Under the pieces are notes generated by a model. The model did no database searches, was not told where the DNA came from, and worked only from the letters and a program-made list of their open reading frames with translations. From Neisseria subflava (GTDB lineage Bacteria; Pseudomonadota; Gammaproteobacteria; Burkholderiales; Neisseriaceae), in assembly GCF_005221305.1 (NCBI RefSeq), contig NZ_CP039887.1, positions 372,001 through 436,000 on the forward strand: a stretch of DNA of 64,000 nt, read 5' to 3'. The translations under genes and the position numbers were made by a program. Shown here one piece after another: positions 8,050 through 17,087 of this stretch. Position 1 is the stretch's first letter; every line of letters starts with the position of its first letter.

Positions 8050-9381
8050 TCAGTTGCCGGCAACCGTCATTTTAGAGACCAAGATGGAGCCGATTTGGTT
8101 GGACGAACGGCGTAATGCGTCGTCTGCCACGCCGGTGATGTCGCGGTACATATCCTGCAAACGTCCGGCAATGGTGATTTCCTGAACCGGATAGGCAATG
8201 ACGCCGTTTTCCACCCAAAAACCGGCCGCGCCGCGCGAGTAGTCGCCGGTAATGCCGTTGACGCCTTGTCCCATCAATTCGGTAACCAGCAAACCTGTTC
8301 CCATTTCTTTCAATAGGTCGGCCTGCGTGGCGTGGGTATGGTTCAGATACAGATTGTGCGCGCCGCCGGCGTTGCCCGTTGTCTGCATACCGAGTTTTTT
8401 CGCGCTGTAACTGCTGAGGAAATAGCCTTCGATGATGCCGTCTTTCACCACAAAACGCGGCTGGGTGGCCACGCCTTCGGCATCGAAATAAGTGCTGCGG
8501 AACGAGCGCAGAATATGCGGTTCTTCGCGCAGGCTGAGAAACTCAGGCAGCACTTGTTTGCCGATACTGTCAATCAGGAAGCTGCTTTGGCGGTAGAGCG
8601 CGCCGCCGCTGAGTGCGCCGATAAGGTGGCCGATTAAGCCGACGGCGACAGTGGTGTCGAACAGTACGGGATAGCTGCCGGTCGGAACGCTGCGGCTGTT
8701 CAGACGGCGTAAAGTCCGTTCGGCTGCGGTTTTACCGATGAGTTCGGGCGTGTCCATGTCTTCGTGACGGCAGGAAGAATCGTACCAATAGTCGCGCTGC
8801 ATGCCGTGTTCGTCGCTGGCGACCACGCTGCAAGAAATGCTGTGGTGCGTGCTTTGCTGGTGTGCGGCAAAGCCGTGGGTGTTGCCATAGACATATTGGT
8901 AATGGCCGGTATGAACCGATGCGCCTTCAGAATTTTCAATGCGTTTGTCCGTTGACAGCGCGGCCTGTTCGCATTGCTTGGCCAAATCGATGGCGGATTC
9001 GGTACTCAAATCCCATTCGTGGTAGCGGTCGAGGTCGCCGATATGGGTTGCCATCAAGGCAGCGTCGGCAAGGCCGGCGCAATCGTCTTCGGCGGTATAG
9101 CGTGCAATATCGATGGCAGCTTTGACCGTATCTTGCAGGGCGCGTTCGGAGAAGTCGGCCGTGCTGGCGCGGCCTTTGCGTTGGCCGACATAGACCGTAA
9201 TGTCTAAAGATTTGTCTTGTTGGAACTCGATTTGTTCGATTTCGCCCAAGCGCACGCTGACGCTTTGCCCGAGCGACTCGCTGAAATCGGCTTCGGCCGA
9301 GGTGGCGCCGGATTGTTTGGCCAAATCCAGCGTGTGTCCGCACAAGCGCAACAGCTCGTCCGGTGTGTGGTTAAACAGCAT
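8050..9381 (-). CDS. pmbA: TldE/PmbA metalloprotease subunit
   Basis: PmbA (TldE) pairs with TldD to form a cytoplasmic peptidase that removes leader peptides and degrades unfolded peptides; in enterobacteria it matures microcin B17. The 443-residue length is typical. The family's C-terminal block GVNGITGDYSRGAAGFWVENG is clear. As expected for the TldE partner, no HExxxH zinc motif is visible; that lies in TldD, which is not in this window. The gene is divergent from darP, the same pairing as in E. coli, which supports both calls. Confidence 0.95.
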   Translation of the reverse strand: MLFNHTPDELLRLCGHTLDLAKQSGATSAEADFSESLGQSVSVRLGEIEQIEFQQDKSLDITVYVGQRKGRASTADFSERALQDTVKAAIDIARYTAEDDCAGLADAALMATHIGDLDRYHEWDLSTESAIDLAKQCEQAALSTDKRIENSEGASVHTGHYQYVYGNTHGFAAHQQSTHHSISCSVVASDEHGMQRDYWYDSSCRHEDMDTPELIGKTAAERTLRRLNSRSVPTGSYPVLFDTTVAVGLIGHLIGALSGGALYRQSSFLIDSIGKQVLPEFLSLREEPHILRSFRSTYFDAEGVATQPRFVVKDGIIEGYFLSSYSAKKLGMQTTGNAGGAHNLYLNHTHATQADLLKEMGTGLLVTELMGQGVNGITGDYSRGAAGFWVENGVIAYPVQEITIAGRLQDMYRDITGVADDALRRSSNQIGSILVSKMTVAGN

Positions 9382-9420
9382 AAAAAGGTTTCCTGACAGG
9401 GTTTTGCGGCATTTTAACCG

Positions 9421-9465
9421 TTTCAGACGGCCTCTGCAAAAATCGCACGGAAAGGCCGTCTGAAA
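9421..9465. repeat. Outward-facing DUS pair between pmbA and darP
   Basis: TTTCAGACGGCCT (9421-9433) and AGGCCGTCTGAAA (9453-9465) form an inverted pair inside a divergent promoter region. It does not follow any gene, so a terminator role is unlikely; uptake-sequence function suffices. Confidence 0.8.
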
Positions 9466-9505
9466 ACTGATAAAATAGGCAGATTCAGAAAATCAGGGAA
9501 ACACA

Positions 9506-10039
9506 ATGTTTGAACAAGAAGACGAATGGGTCAGCAAAACCCAAATGAAAAAGCAAATGAACGATTTGCAGGCTTTGGGTATGGAATTGACCAAGCTCTC
9601 CAGCGATACATTGAAAAAAATCGGCTTGGACGAAGACCTGTTCGAGGCAATTGCCACCTATAAAAAAATCACGTCCAACAGCGCACTCAAACGCCAAGCC
9701 CAATTTATCGGCCGCCTGATGCGCGATACCGACCCTGCGCCCATCGAAGCCTTCTTGGCCAAACTGCGCGGCGACAATACGGCGCACAATGCTTTTTTGC
9801 AACGCGTCGAGCAGGCGCGTACCCGACTGTTGGCAGACGATGGCGCGATTACCCAATTTATGGCCGATTTTCCGCAAGCCGACGCCGGCAAATTGCGCAC
9901 CTTGATCCGCAACACTAAAAAAGAGCAGGAACAAAACAAACCGCCGAAAAACTTCCGCGCGCTGTTCCAAGAAATTAAAGCAGTGATGGAGGCCGGTCAA
10001 TCCGATGCTTCAGAAGAAGGGCAGGATTGGGAGGAATAA
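9506..10039 (+). CDS. darP: Ribosome-associated protein DarP (YjgA, DUF615)
   Basis: DarP is a small cytoplasmic factor that associates with 50S assembly intermediates and helps peptidyl-transferase-centre maturation. The product is 177 residues, highly charged and helical, with the family features VSKTQMKKQMNDLQALG near the N-terminus and RQAQFIGRLMRDTD in the middle. The acidic tail EEGQDWEE is unusual only in composition. The start at 9506 follows GGGAAACACA. The divergent pmbA neighbour matches the enterobacterial arrangement. Confidence 0.93.
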   Translation: MFEQEDEWVSKTQMKKQMNDLQALGMELTKLSSDTLKKIGLDEDLFEAIATYKKITSNSALKRQAQFIGRLMRDTDPAPIEAFLAKLRGDNTAHNAFLQRVEQARTRLLADDGAITQFMADFPQADAGKLRTLIRNTKKEQEQNKPPKNFRALFQEIKAVMEAGQSDASEEGQDWEE

Positions 10040-10045
10040 ACCTTA

Positions 10046-10083
10046 AGGCCGTCTGAAAACGGATTGCAGGTTTCAGACGGCCT
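10046..10083 (+). terminator. DUS hairpin terminator after darP
   Basis: DUS arms at 10046-10058 and 10071-10083 with a 12-base loop. This separates darP from recJ. Confidence 0.8.
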
Positions 10084-10141
10084 CCTCCTTAAAATAAACG
10101 CTTCAAAAATATTAATTTTTCTCTATTTAATCCCACACACC

Positions 10142-11842
10142 ATGTCCGTCAAAATCCAAACACGTTCTATTAATCCGACTGTTTTTAACGACTTGCTTAC
10201 TGCCGGTACCGATCCTTTGATTGCGCGGCTGTGTGCTGCGCGTGATGTGCAAAGTCCGGCCGAGTTGGACGACAAACTTGCTGCGCTGTTGCCGTATCAA
10301 ACGCTGACAAACTGCGAAGCCGCCGCCGGCCGTTTGGCGGATGCGATTGAGCGTCAGGAAAAAATCTTGATTGTCGCCGACTACGATGCAGACGGTGCGA
10401 CGGCGTGTTCCGTCGGTATGAGCGGTTTGGCGGCGATGGGGGCGAAAGTGGATTTCCTTGTGCCCAATCGCTTTGAACACGGCTACGGCTTAACGCCCGA
10501 GCTGGCTGAAATCGCGGCAGAGCAAGGTGTGGATTTATTGGTGACGGTGGATAACGGTATCGCCAGCATTGCAGGCGTGGCGCGTGCGCAGGAGTTGGGT
10601 TTGGATGTGATTGTGACCGACCACCATCTGCCTGCCGAGACCGTGCCCGACTGCATCATCGTCAATCCGAATCAAAAAGGCTGCGGTTTCCAAAGCAAAA
10701 GCTTGGCGGGCGTGGGCGTGATTTTTTATGTATTGATGGCTTTGCGTGCCGAACTGCGCCGCCGCCATTATTTTTCAGACGGCCTGAAAGAGCCGAATCT
10801 GGGCGATCTTTTGGATTTGGTCGCACTCGGTACCGTCGCCGATGTTGTCACTCTAGACCACAACAACCGTATCCTCGTGTCTCAAGGTTTGAAACGGATG
10901 CGTTTGGGCAAAATGCGCCCCGGTATCCGCGCCTTGTTTGAAGTGGCGCGACGGGATTGGCGCAAGGCTCAGCCGTTTGATATGGGCTTTGCGTTGGGAC
11001 CGCGCATCAATGCGGCCGGACGGCTGGACGATATGTCGGTCGGCATTGCCTGTCTGTTGGCGCAAGATGATGCCGAAGCGCAGGAACTGGCGGCTCAGTT
11101 AAACAACCTCAATATCGAGCGCCGCGAAATCGAGCAATCCATGCTACAAGACGCGCTGAACGCCTTTCCCGAAACCCTACCTCCAGGTCAGACGACTTTG
11201 GTGGCGTATCGCGACGATTTCCATCAAGGCGTGGTCGGCATCGTTGCCAGCCGCCTCAAAGACCGTTTTTATCGTCCGACCATCGTGTTTGCGCCTGCCG
11301 ACAACGGCGAAGTGCGCGGTTCGGGACGCTCCATTCCCAATCTGCACCTGCGCGATGCTTTGGACTTGGTGTCTAAACGTCATCCCGATTTGATTTTGAA
11401 ATTCGGCGGACACGCGATGGCGGCGGGTTTGAGCATACTTGAAGACAATATTCCCGCGTTTCAGACGGCCTTTGAAGAAGCAGTGCGCGAGATGGTGTGC
11501 GAAGACGATTTGTCGCAAACCTTCATCACCGACGGCAGCCTGCCTGCCCGCGACATTACGCTGGAACAGGCGCAGAACCTTGCCCGACACGTTTGGGGGC
11601 AGGGCTTCACGCCGCCGAGTTTTACCGACGAATTTCACGTCATCCGCCAGCAGCCTTTGGGCGCGGAAGGCAAACATAAAAAAGTCTGGCTGCAAAAAGA
11701 CGGCTACGAATTTGAAGCCATGTTTTGGCGTTGCAGTGAAGACATTCCCGAATACATCCGCACGGTGTACCGCCCCGTTGCCAACGAATGGCGGAATAAT
11801 CTCGAATTGCAGCTTTATATCGACTACTGGGAAGCCGCGTAA
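10142..11842 (+). CDS. recJ: Single-strand-specific 5'-3' exonuclease RecJ
   Basis: RecJ degrades single-stranded DNA 5' to 3' in RecFOR recombination, mismatch and base-excision repair. The 566-residue product has the DHH phosphoesterase motifs in order: DYDADGATAC (motif I), DNGIAS (II), TDHHLP (III), and later GGHAMAAGLS (DHHA1 region). The ATG at 10142 starts MSVKIQTRS, the conserved N-terminus; a longer in-frame extension runs back through the DUS hairpin and is not credible. The DMT permease gene follows after 18 bases and may be cotranscribed. Confidence 0.96.
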   Translation: MSVKIQTRSINPTVFNDLLTAGTDPLIARLCAARDVQSPAELDDKLAALLPYQTLTNCEAAAGRLADAIERQEKILIVADYDADGATACSVGMSGLAAMGAKVDFLVPNRFEHGYGLTPELAEIAAEQGVDLLVTVDNGIASIAGVARAQELGLDVIVTDHHLPAETVPDCIIVNPNQKGCGFQSKSLAGVGVIFYVLMALRAELRRRHYFSDGLKEPNLGDLLDLVALGTVADVVTLDHNNRILVSQGLKRMRLGKMRPGIRALFEVARRDWRKAQPFDMGFALGPRINAAGRLDDMSVGIACLLAQDDAEAQELAAQLNNLNIERREIEQSMLQDALNAFPETLPPGQTTLVAYRDDFHQGVVGIVASRLKDRFYRPTIVFAPADNGEVRGSGRSIPNLHLRDALDLVSKRHPDLILKFGGHAMAAGLSILEDNIPAFQTAFEEAVREMVCEDDLSQTFITDGSLPARDITLEQAQNLARHVWGQGFTPPSFTDEFHVIRQQPLGAEGKHKKVWLQKDGYEFEAMFWRCSEDIPEYIRTVYRPVANEWRNNLELQLYIDYWEAA

Positions 11843-11860
11843 GCAAAGGCCGTCTGAAAA

Positions 11861-12796
11861 ATGAAGAAACAAAAACCTTGGCTCGGCTTTTCATTGGCGC
11901 TGCTTGCCACCATGACTTGGGGTTCGCTGCCGGTCATCGCCCAACAGGCCTTAAAAGCCGTCGATGCGCCCACGCTGGTGTGGATACGCTTTTTAGTGGC
12001 TTCGCTGGTGTTGTTTGCGTTGTTGGGGCTGACCGGCAAGTTGCCGAGGCCGTCTGAATTTTCCAAGCAAACCTTATTTTTATTGGTGCTGGGCATTATT
12101 GGTATTTCCGCCAACTTCGTGCTTGTTGCCATGGGTTTGCACTATATTTCGCCGACAACCACGCAGGTGTTGTGGCAGCTCTCGCCCTTTACCATGATTT
12201 TGGTCGGAGTAGGTGTGTTTAAAGAAGCCTTTACGCACTGGCAAAAAATCGGCTTGATGCTTTTGCTGACGGGTTTGGCCATGTTTTTCAACGACAAATT
12301 CGGCGAACTTTTCAGCTTGGGCAGCTACGCGGTCGGCGTGATGATGGCGGCTTCGGGCAGCATGATTTGGGTGTGCTACGGCGTGGCGCAAAAACTTTTG
12401 TCCAAACATTTCAATTCGCAACAAATCCTGCTCATGATTTATTTTTGTAGCAGCTTTGTTTTCCTGCCGTTTGCCGAACCGTCGCAAATTGCCCATATCG
12501 GCAATCCGTTTTTATGGGGCTGCTTTATTTATTGCTGCCTGAACACGCTGATCGGCTACGGTTCATTCGGCGAAGCGCTCAATCATTGGGACGCTTCAAA
12601 AGTCAGTATCGTCACCACGCTGATTCCTGTATTCACCATGATATTTTCCACCATCGGCCATCATCTCGCCCCCGATTATTTTGCCGCTTCGGATATGAAT
12701 ATCGTCAGCTATGTGGGTGCCATGGTGGTTGTGGTCGGAGCCTTGCTGGCTGTGGCCGGAGAGAAAGTAATGGGGCTTTTTTTGAGAAAGATATGA
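11861..12796 (+). CDS. DMT-superfamily permease (two EamA domains)
   Basis: A 311-residue inner-membrane protein with about ten hydrophobic helices in two EamA-type repeats, as in drug/metabolite transporters. Members export amino acids, nucleobases or other metabolites; the substrate cannot be told from sequence. Motifs include SPTTTQVLWQLSPF and the second-repeat GYGSFGEALNHW. The gene starts 18 bases after recJ. An AG-DUS at 11847-11858 lies immediately before the ATG, and its AAAGG is the only plausible Shine-Dalgarno sequence. Confidence 0.88.
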   Translation: MKKQKPWLGFSLALLATMTWGSLPVIAQQALKAVDAPTLVWIRFLVASLVLFALLGLTGKLPRPSEFSKQTLFLLVLGIIGISANFVLVAMGLHYISPTTTQVLWQLSPFTMILVGVGVFKEAFTHWQKIGLMLLLTGLAMFFNDKFGELFSLGSYAVGVMMAASGSMIWVCYGVAQKLLSKHFNSQQILLMIYFCSSFVFLPFAEPSQIAHIGNPFLWGCFIYCCLNTLIGYGSFGEALNHWDASKVSIVTTLIPVFTMIFSTIGHHLAPDYFAASDMNIVSYVGAMVVVVGALLAVAGEKVMGLFLRKI

Positions 12797-12823
12797 AGCA
12801 TTTATTGCAAAACAGAATAAAGC

Positions 12824-12855
12824 AAGGCCGTCTGAAACAGGTTTCAGACGGCCTT
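12824..12855 (+). terminator. DUS hairpin terminator after the DMT permease gene
   Basis: Fourteen-base DUS arms (12824-12837 and 12842-12855) with a 4-base loop, between converging genes; probably bidirectional. Confidence 0.85.
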
Positions 12856-12891
12856 TATATTTTCTAAATCAGATTAATGTGAATCGCTGAA

Positions 12892-14373
12892 TCAATAGAA
12901 GCCTTCGCGTTCTTCACGGGTGCTGATGTAGATGTTTTTCACTTGGGTGTAGGCGGCGAGCATCATTTTGTGGGTTTCGCGGCCGATACCTGAAGTTTTG
13001 TAGCCGCCAAACGGCGCGCCGGCAGGCAGGCGGTTGTAGCAGTTTACCCAAACGCGGCCGGTTTCTAATGCGTTGGAAACGCGCAGGCAGCGGTTGATGT
13101 CGGTACTCCACACTGCGCCGCCCAAGCCGTATTCGCTGTCGTTGGCCATTTTGATGACGTCTTCTTCGGTTTTGAATTTAATCACGGTGGCAACCGGGCC
13201 GAAGATTTCTTCTTGGGCAACACGGGCTTCGTTGCTGCTGGCTTCAATCAAAGTAGGCTCGACAAATTCGCCTTTGCCCAATTCGCCTTCGATTTTTTTA
13301 CCGCCGGTAATAATGCGGCAACCTTCCTGTTCGCCGATTTTGACGTATTTCAAAATGGTCTCGAGTTGACCGGCGTTGACTTGCGAACCCATTTGGGTGT
13401 CGTCTTCCCAAGGCAGGCCGACTTTGATTTTTTTGAATTCTTCAGCCAACGCATTGACGAATTTGTCGTAAATGCCTTCTTGTACAAAAATGCGCGAACC
13501 GGCGCAGCATACTTGGCCTTGGTTGAACAAAATACCTTTTTGCGCGCCTTCGAGGGCTTTGTCGAAAGGCATATCGTCGAAGAAGATGTTGGCAGATTTG
13601 CCGCCCAATTCCAAAGTGGACGGAATCAGCAATTCGGCGGCGGCGATGCCGACGCGGCGGCCGACTTCGGTTGAGCCGGTAAAGGCCAGTTTGTTGAAGC
13701 CTTTGTGGTGCAGCATGTATTCGCCGGATTTTGAACCGCGGCCGGTAATTACGTTCAACACGCCTTTAGGCAGCAAGTGGTTGATTTTTTGAGCGAGGGA
13801 CAACAGGCTCAATGAAGTGCTGGAAGAAGGGTGGATGACGATGGTACAACCTGCGGCCAATGCCGGAGCGATTTTCCATGCGGCCATCAGGAATGGGAAG
13901 TTCCAAGGAATGATTTGGCCGACAACGCCGATCGGTTCGCGCAAAACGATGGACAGGTCTTCGGCATCAAGTTGGGTCGCAGTGCCTTCTTCGCCGCGGA
14001 TCACGCTGGCGAAATAGCGGAAATGGTCGGAGGCCAAAGGCACGTCGGCAGCGCGGGTTTCGCGGATGGGTTTGCCGTTGTCCAAGGTTTCTTGCAGGGC
14101 GAACAATTCGGCGTTTTCGTCAATCACATCGGCGATTTTGTTCAAAATGGCCGCGCGTTCGGCAGTCGTGGTTTTACGCCATGTTTTGAACGCTTCTTGC
14201 GCAGCGGCTACGGCAGCATCGACATCGGCATCGGTTGCGTCTGTGAACTTGGCCAACTCATCGCCATTGGCAGGGTTGTAAGAGGATAAAAGTTTGCCTT
14301 CGCTACCTTTTGTCCATTCGCCGTTGATCAAAAGGCCGTATTCTTTATCAAACACATTTAAATCTTTTGCCAT
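12892..14373 (-). CDS. NAD(P)-dependent aldehyde dehydrogenase
   Basis: It oxidises an aldehyde to the acid, and the divergent alcohol dehydrogenase suggests a shared alcohol/aldehyde pathway. The 493 residues are typical of the ALDH family. The oxyanion region IPWNFPFLMAAWK, the general base in LELGGKSAN and the catalytic cysteine in GQVCCAGSR are intact. The usual KPSE-type segment reads VIHPSSSTSLS, so histidine replaces the common lysine near the cofactor ribose. The C-terminus is like the AldB/acetaldehyde group, but the substrate is uncertain. The start at 14373 has AAGGAG nearby and a promoter with an operator-like dyad upstream. Confidence 0.93.
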   Translation of the reverse strand: MAKDLNVFDKEYGLLINGEWTKGSEGKLLSSYNPANGDELAKFTDATDADVDAAVAAAQEAFKTWRKTTTAERAAILNKIADVIDENAELFALQETLDNGKPIRETRAADVPLASDHFRYFASVIRGEEGTATQLDAEDLSIVLREPIGVVGQIIPWNFPFLMAAWKIAPALAAGCTIVIHPSSSTSLSLLSLAQKINHLLPKGVLNVITGRGSKSGEYMLHHKGFNKLAFTGSTEVGRRVGIAAAELLIPSTLELGGKSANIFFDDMPFDKALEGAQKGILFNQGQVCCAGSRIFVQEGIYDKFVNALAEEFKKIKVGLPWEDDTQMGSQVNAGQLETILKYVKIGEQEGCRIITGGKKIEGELGKGEFVEPTLIEASSNEARVAQEEIFGPVATVIKFKTEEDVIKMANDSEYGLGGAVWSTDINRCLRVSNALETGRVWVNCYNRLPAGAPFGGYKTSGIGRETHKMMLAAYTQVKNIYISTREEREGFY

Positions 14374-14462
14374 AATGCTGTCTCCTTAATGAATGGGAAT
14401 AGGTGTTTCAACACCATGAAAACAGCTTATGCTTTTTTCTTTTTAAGTTCAAGTATTAAAAA

Positions 14463-14492
14463 TGAGAATATTCTCAAAATTTATATTTGCAA
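14463..14492 (-). promoter_or_regulatory. Promoter of the aldehyde dehydrogenase gene with perfect 14-bp palindrome
   Basis: On the minus strand TTGCAA (14487-14492), a 16-base spacer and TATTCT (14465-14470) form a sigma70-type promoter. The perfect palindrome TGAGAATATTCTCA (14463-14476) covers the -10, so a bound protein would block RNA polymerase. The regulator is unknown. Confidence 0.55.
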
Positions 14493-14640
14493 TGTTGTTT
14501 CATGTAGCAGGCCGTCTAAAAAATAAAGGATTTAATTGAAATGAAAGTATATTTGTTAATATATTTAAAGATTTATAGGGATTAAATAGATTTTGTTATG
14601 GTATAACATCATAACTTATTGTTTTAAAAAAGATTATGGG

Positions 14641-14671
14641 TTGACGTCTTCGGATATGGGGAGTATTCTCA
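14641..14671 (+). promoter_or_regulatory. Promoter of the alcohol dehydrogenase gene with related dyad
   Basis: TTGACG (14641-14646), a 17-base spacer and TATTCT (14664-14669) form a sigma70-type promoter ~40 bases before adhP. The overlapping GGGGAGTATTCTCA (14658-14671) matches the palindrome of the divergent promoter at 11 of 14 positions, again over the -10. Confidence 0.55.
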
Positions 14672-14713
14672 TTCATAGCTAAACAGTTTTTCAACACCCT
14701 AGGAGACTTTCTC

Positions 14714-15757
14714 ATGAAAATGCATGCTGTGGTAGTAAATAAAGATGTAGCAGGTGATGTAGAAGTTGTTGAACGCGAATTACGTCCGCTGGAATACGGC
14801 GAGGCGTTGGTGGAAGTCGAGTATTGCGGCGTGTGCCACACCGACTTGCACGTTGCGGCAGGCGATTACGGCGACAAACCGGGTCGTGTGTTGGGACACG
14901 AAGGCATCGGTTTGGTTAAAGAAGTTGCCGACGGTGTGAAAAATCTGAAAGTTGGCGATCGTGTCAGCATCGCATGGCTATTCCAAAGCTGCGGTTCTTG
15001 CGAATACTGCAATACCGGCCGCGAAACCTTGTGCCGTTCTGTATTGAACGCAGGCTATACTGCCGACGGCGGCATGGCGACCCACTGTATCGTCGATGCG
15101 GACTACGCCGTTAAAGTACCCGACGGTCTTGACCCTGCGCAAGCTTCGAGCATTACTTGTGCCGGTGTGACCACTTATAAAGCGATTAAAGTTTCCGGCG
15201 TTCGTCCGGGTCAATGGATTGCGATTTACGGTGCAGGCGGTTTGGGCAACTTGGGCGTCCAATACGCGAAAAAAGTATTCGGCGCACACGTCGTCGCCAT
15301 CGACATCAACGATGAAAAACTGGCATTCGCTAAAGAAAGCGGCGCAGATTTAGTCATCAACGCCGCCAAAGAAGACGCAGCCAAAGTGATTCAAGAGAAA
15401 ACCGGCGGCGCACACGCAGCCGTGGTAACAGCCGTATCCGCCGCCGCGTTCAACTCCGCTGTGGACTGCGTTCGTGCAGGCGGCCGCGTCGTTGCCATTG
15501 GTCTGCCGCCCGAATCTATGGACCTGTCCATCCCGCGTCTGGTCTTGGACGGCATCGAAGTGGTCGGCTCTCTGGTCGGTACCCGCAAAGATTTGGAAGA
15601 AGCATTCCAATTCGGCGCAGAAGGTTTGGTTGTGCCTAAAGTCGAATTGCGTGCTTTGGATGAAGCGCCTGCCATCTTCCAAGAAATGCGGGAAGGTAAA
15701 ATTACCGGCCGTATGGTGATTGATATGAATAAAGAGTGCAGCTGTATTCATCACTAA
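14714..15757 (+). CDS. adhP: Zinc-dependent alcohol dehydrogenase (AdhP type)
   Basis: A 347-residue medium-chain dehydrogenase that interconverts alcohols and aldehydes with NAD+. Catalytic-zinc ligands lie in YCGVCHTDLH and GHEGIG. The structural-zinc cysteines are in CGSCEYCNTGRETLC, all four present. The Rossmann motif GAGGLGNLG follows. Residue order and length match the AdhP/propanol-preferring group. The gene is divergent from an aldehyde dehydrogenase with which it shares an operator-like sequence, so the pair may detoxify or consume short alcohols. AGGAG at 14700-14704 supports the start. Confidence 0.93.
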   Translation: MKMHAVVVNKDVAGDVEVVERELRPLEYGEALVEVEYCGVCHTDLHVAAGDYGDKPGRVLGHEGIGLVKEVADGVKNLKVGDRVSIAWLFQSCGSCEYCNTGRETLCRSVLNAGYTADGGMATHCIVDADYAVKVPDGLDPAQASSITCAGVTTYKAIKVSGVRPGQWIAIYGAGGLGNLGVQYAKKVFGAHVVAIDINDEKLAFAKESGADLVINAAKEDAAKVIQEKTGGAHAAVVTAVSAAAFNSAVDCVRAGGRVVAIGLPPESMDLSIPRLVLDGIEVVGSLVGTRKDLEEAFQFGAEGLVVPKVELRALDEAPAIFQEMREGKITGRMVIDMNKECSCIHH

Positions 15758-15774
15758 TCAAATGATTCCGTGAT

Positions 15775-15810
15775 AAAAAGGCCGTCTGAACAATTTCAGA
15801 CGGCCTTTTT
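15775..15810. terminator. Bidirectional DUS terminator
   Basis: Sixteen-base arms (15775-15790 and 15795-15810), with A-run and T-run flanks, between the converging adhP and pseudouridine synthase genes. Confidence 0.9.
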
Positions 15811-15826
15811 CATTGGATTGAATAAC

Positions 15827-16750
15827 TTAAAGCGTAAAGCTACTTTCAAATACGCGGATTTCTCCGCTGATAGGATCGGTAAACTCTATTCTTTTGGCCA
15901 GAAGTTTTAAAGGTTTATCGTAGTCTTCATCACCGGCTGCCAAGGGGGTAGGGTAAAGCGCATCGTTCATCAGCGGCATATTCAAACTCATCATATGCAC
16001 GCGGAGCTGGTGTTTCTTTCCGGTATGCGGCGTGAGGCGGTAGAGGCTGAATGCGCCGCGGTTTTCGATAAGCTCGATGGTCGTGTGGGCATTGGGTTCG
16101 CCTTCTGTTTCCCGTGTGAGAAAGAATTTTTCGCCGCGTTCCATTCGTGACGAAATATCCAGCGGATAGTCCAAATCCGTCCGCGTCGGCGCCACCGCTT
16201 CATAGGTTTTTCGGACGGTTTTTTCTTGGAACATGGCCTGATAATCGCGACGCGTGGCAGGGTTGAGCGAAAGCAGCATAACGCCTGCCGTATCTTTGTC
16301 CAAGCGATGAATCGGCGTAATGTCTTCAACATTCAAATGCTGCAATTCCGGCCGCAAACGCAGGCGCGTGAGCAGGGTTTCCCGCAAAAACCTGCCGCTG
16401 GGGATGACAGGCAGGAAATGCGGTTTGTCCACCACAATCAAATGCTCATCAATATGCAAAATCTTTTCTTCAAACGGAATACGCGGCTCGCTCTCACGGC
16501 TGGTTTCACGGTAATAAAACATCGTCTTGCCGGGCTCGAACAAGGTATTCTCATCAAACGGCACGCCATCCGCGCCCACCACAAAACCGCTGTTCAGCCG
16601 CCGCCGCCAGTTTTCTTCGCCGACAAAGGGAAAATGAGCGCATAAAAAATGCAGTAGCGGCAAGCCGTAAAACTGCTTTTCATGCGGCAAAACCAAGTAG
16701 CTGGGTTTGACACCGTCTAAAAGGGGGAGGGGATTGGTACGTTTTTTCAT
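15827..16750 (-). CDS. RluA-family RNA pseudouridine synthase
   Basis: It isomerises specific uridines in rRNA or tRNA to pseudouridine. The 307-residue protein has the RluA-family active-site motif HRLDKDTAG with the catalytic aspartate. Other conserved blocks are IVVDKPHFLPV before it and HTGKKHQLRVHM after it. The first ~90 residues are not the usual compact S4 domain, though ENWRRRLNSGFVVGADG is S4-like. Which RNA site it modifies cannot be decided; it is not an obvious RluC or RluD orthologue. It is transcribed away from the accessory island that begins on its upstream side. Confidence 0.88.
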   Translation of the reverse strand: MKKRTNPLPLLDGVKPSYLVLPHEKQFYGLPLLHFLCAHFPFVGEENWRRRLNSGFVVGADGVPFDENTLFEPGKTMFYYRETSRESEPRIPFEEKILHIDEHLIVVDKPHFLPVIPSGRFLRETLLTRLRLRPELQHLNVEDITPIHRLDKDTAGVMLLSLNPATRRDYQAMFQEKTVRKTYEAVAPTRTDLDYPLDISSRMERGEKFFLTRETEGEPNAHTTIELIENRGAFSLYRLTPHTGKKHQLRVHMMSLNMPLMNDALYPTPLAAGDEDYDKPLKLLAKRIEFTDPISGEIRVFESSFTL

Positions 16751-17087
16751 GCGGCGGATTGTACTCGGTTTTTAGGATTTTTTCAGACGATGTTTTTCAT
16801 TAGGGGCGGACACGATTTTCTGTTGCCGCCATCATTTCAGAGCAGAAAGGAATTCATCTTTGATGACTGGTGACCTGTTTCAGATTAATGGACGGTTTAG
16901 CAGTTAAGGTCGTCTGAAAACGTGGATCGAAACCCAAAGCTTTCGTCTTTAGACGAACTCTTGCAGAAATACCTTAATAGAAGAAAGCAATAAGTTTTCA
17001 TGTCATCATTAAAAATATAATTTAGGCAAACTACACTAAATTTCATTAATATCCGTTAAATTTAATTTAAAACAATAAAACAACAAT
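16751..17087. other. Left boundary of the accessory island
   Basis: This 337-base interval holds the upstream region of the pseudouridine synthase gene, a half DUS (CAGACGAT at 16785), a mucosa-type DUS (16907-16918) and a small hairpin at 16945-16960. A perfect -10, TATAAT (17016-17021), lies ~70 bases before the barrel gene, with no convincing -35. The base composition shifts to A+T-rich from about 16980. No coding sequence is seen. Confidence 0.6.
16907..16918 (+). repeat. Mucosa-type DUS (AGGTCGTCTGAA)
   Basis: One exact copy of the AGGTCGTCTGAA dialect, which differs at position 4 from the AGGCCGTCTGAA that dominates this chromosome. It marks the left side of the accessory island. Confidence 0.85.

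Larger units (their letters stand above)
14374..14713. other. Divergent control region of the ald/adh pair
   Basis: This 340-base region carries one promoter for each gene with a related dyad over each -10, about 190 bases apart. Between them is A+T-rich sequence with a truncated DUS (GCCGTCTAAA, 14511-14520). No coding sequence is evident. Confidence 0.6.
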
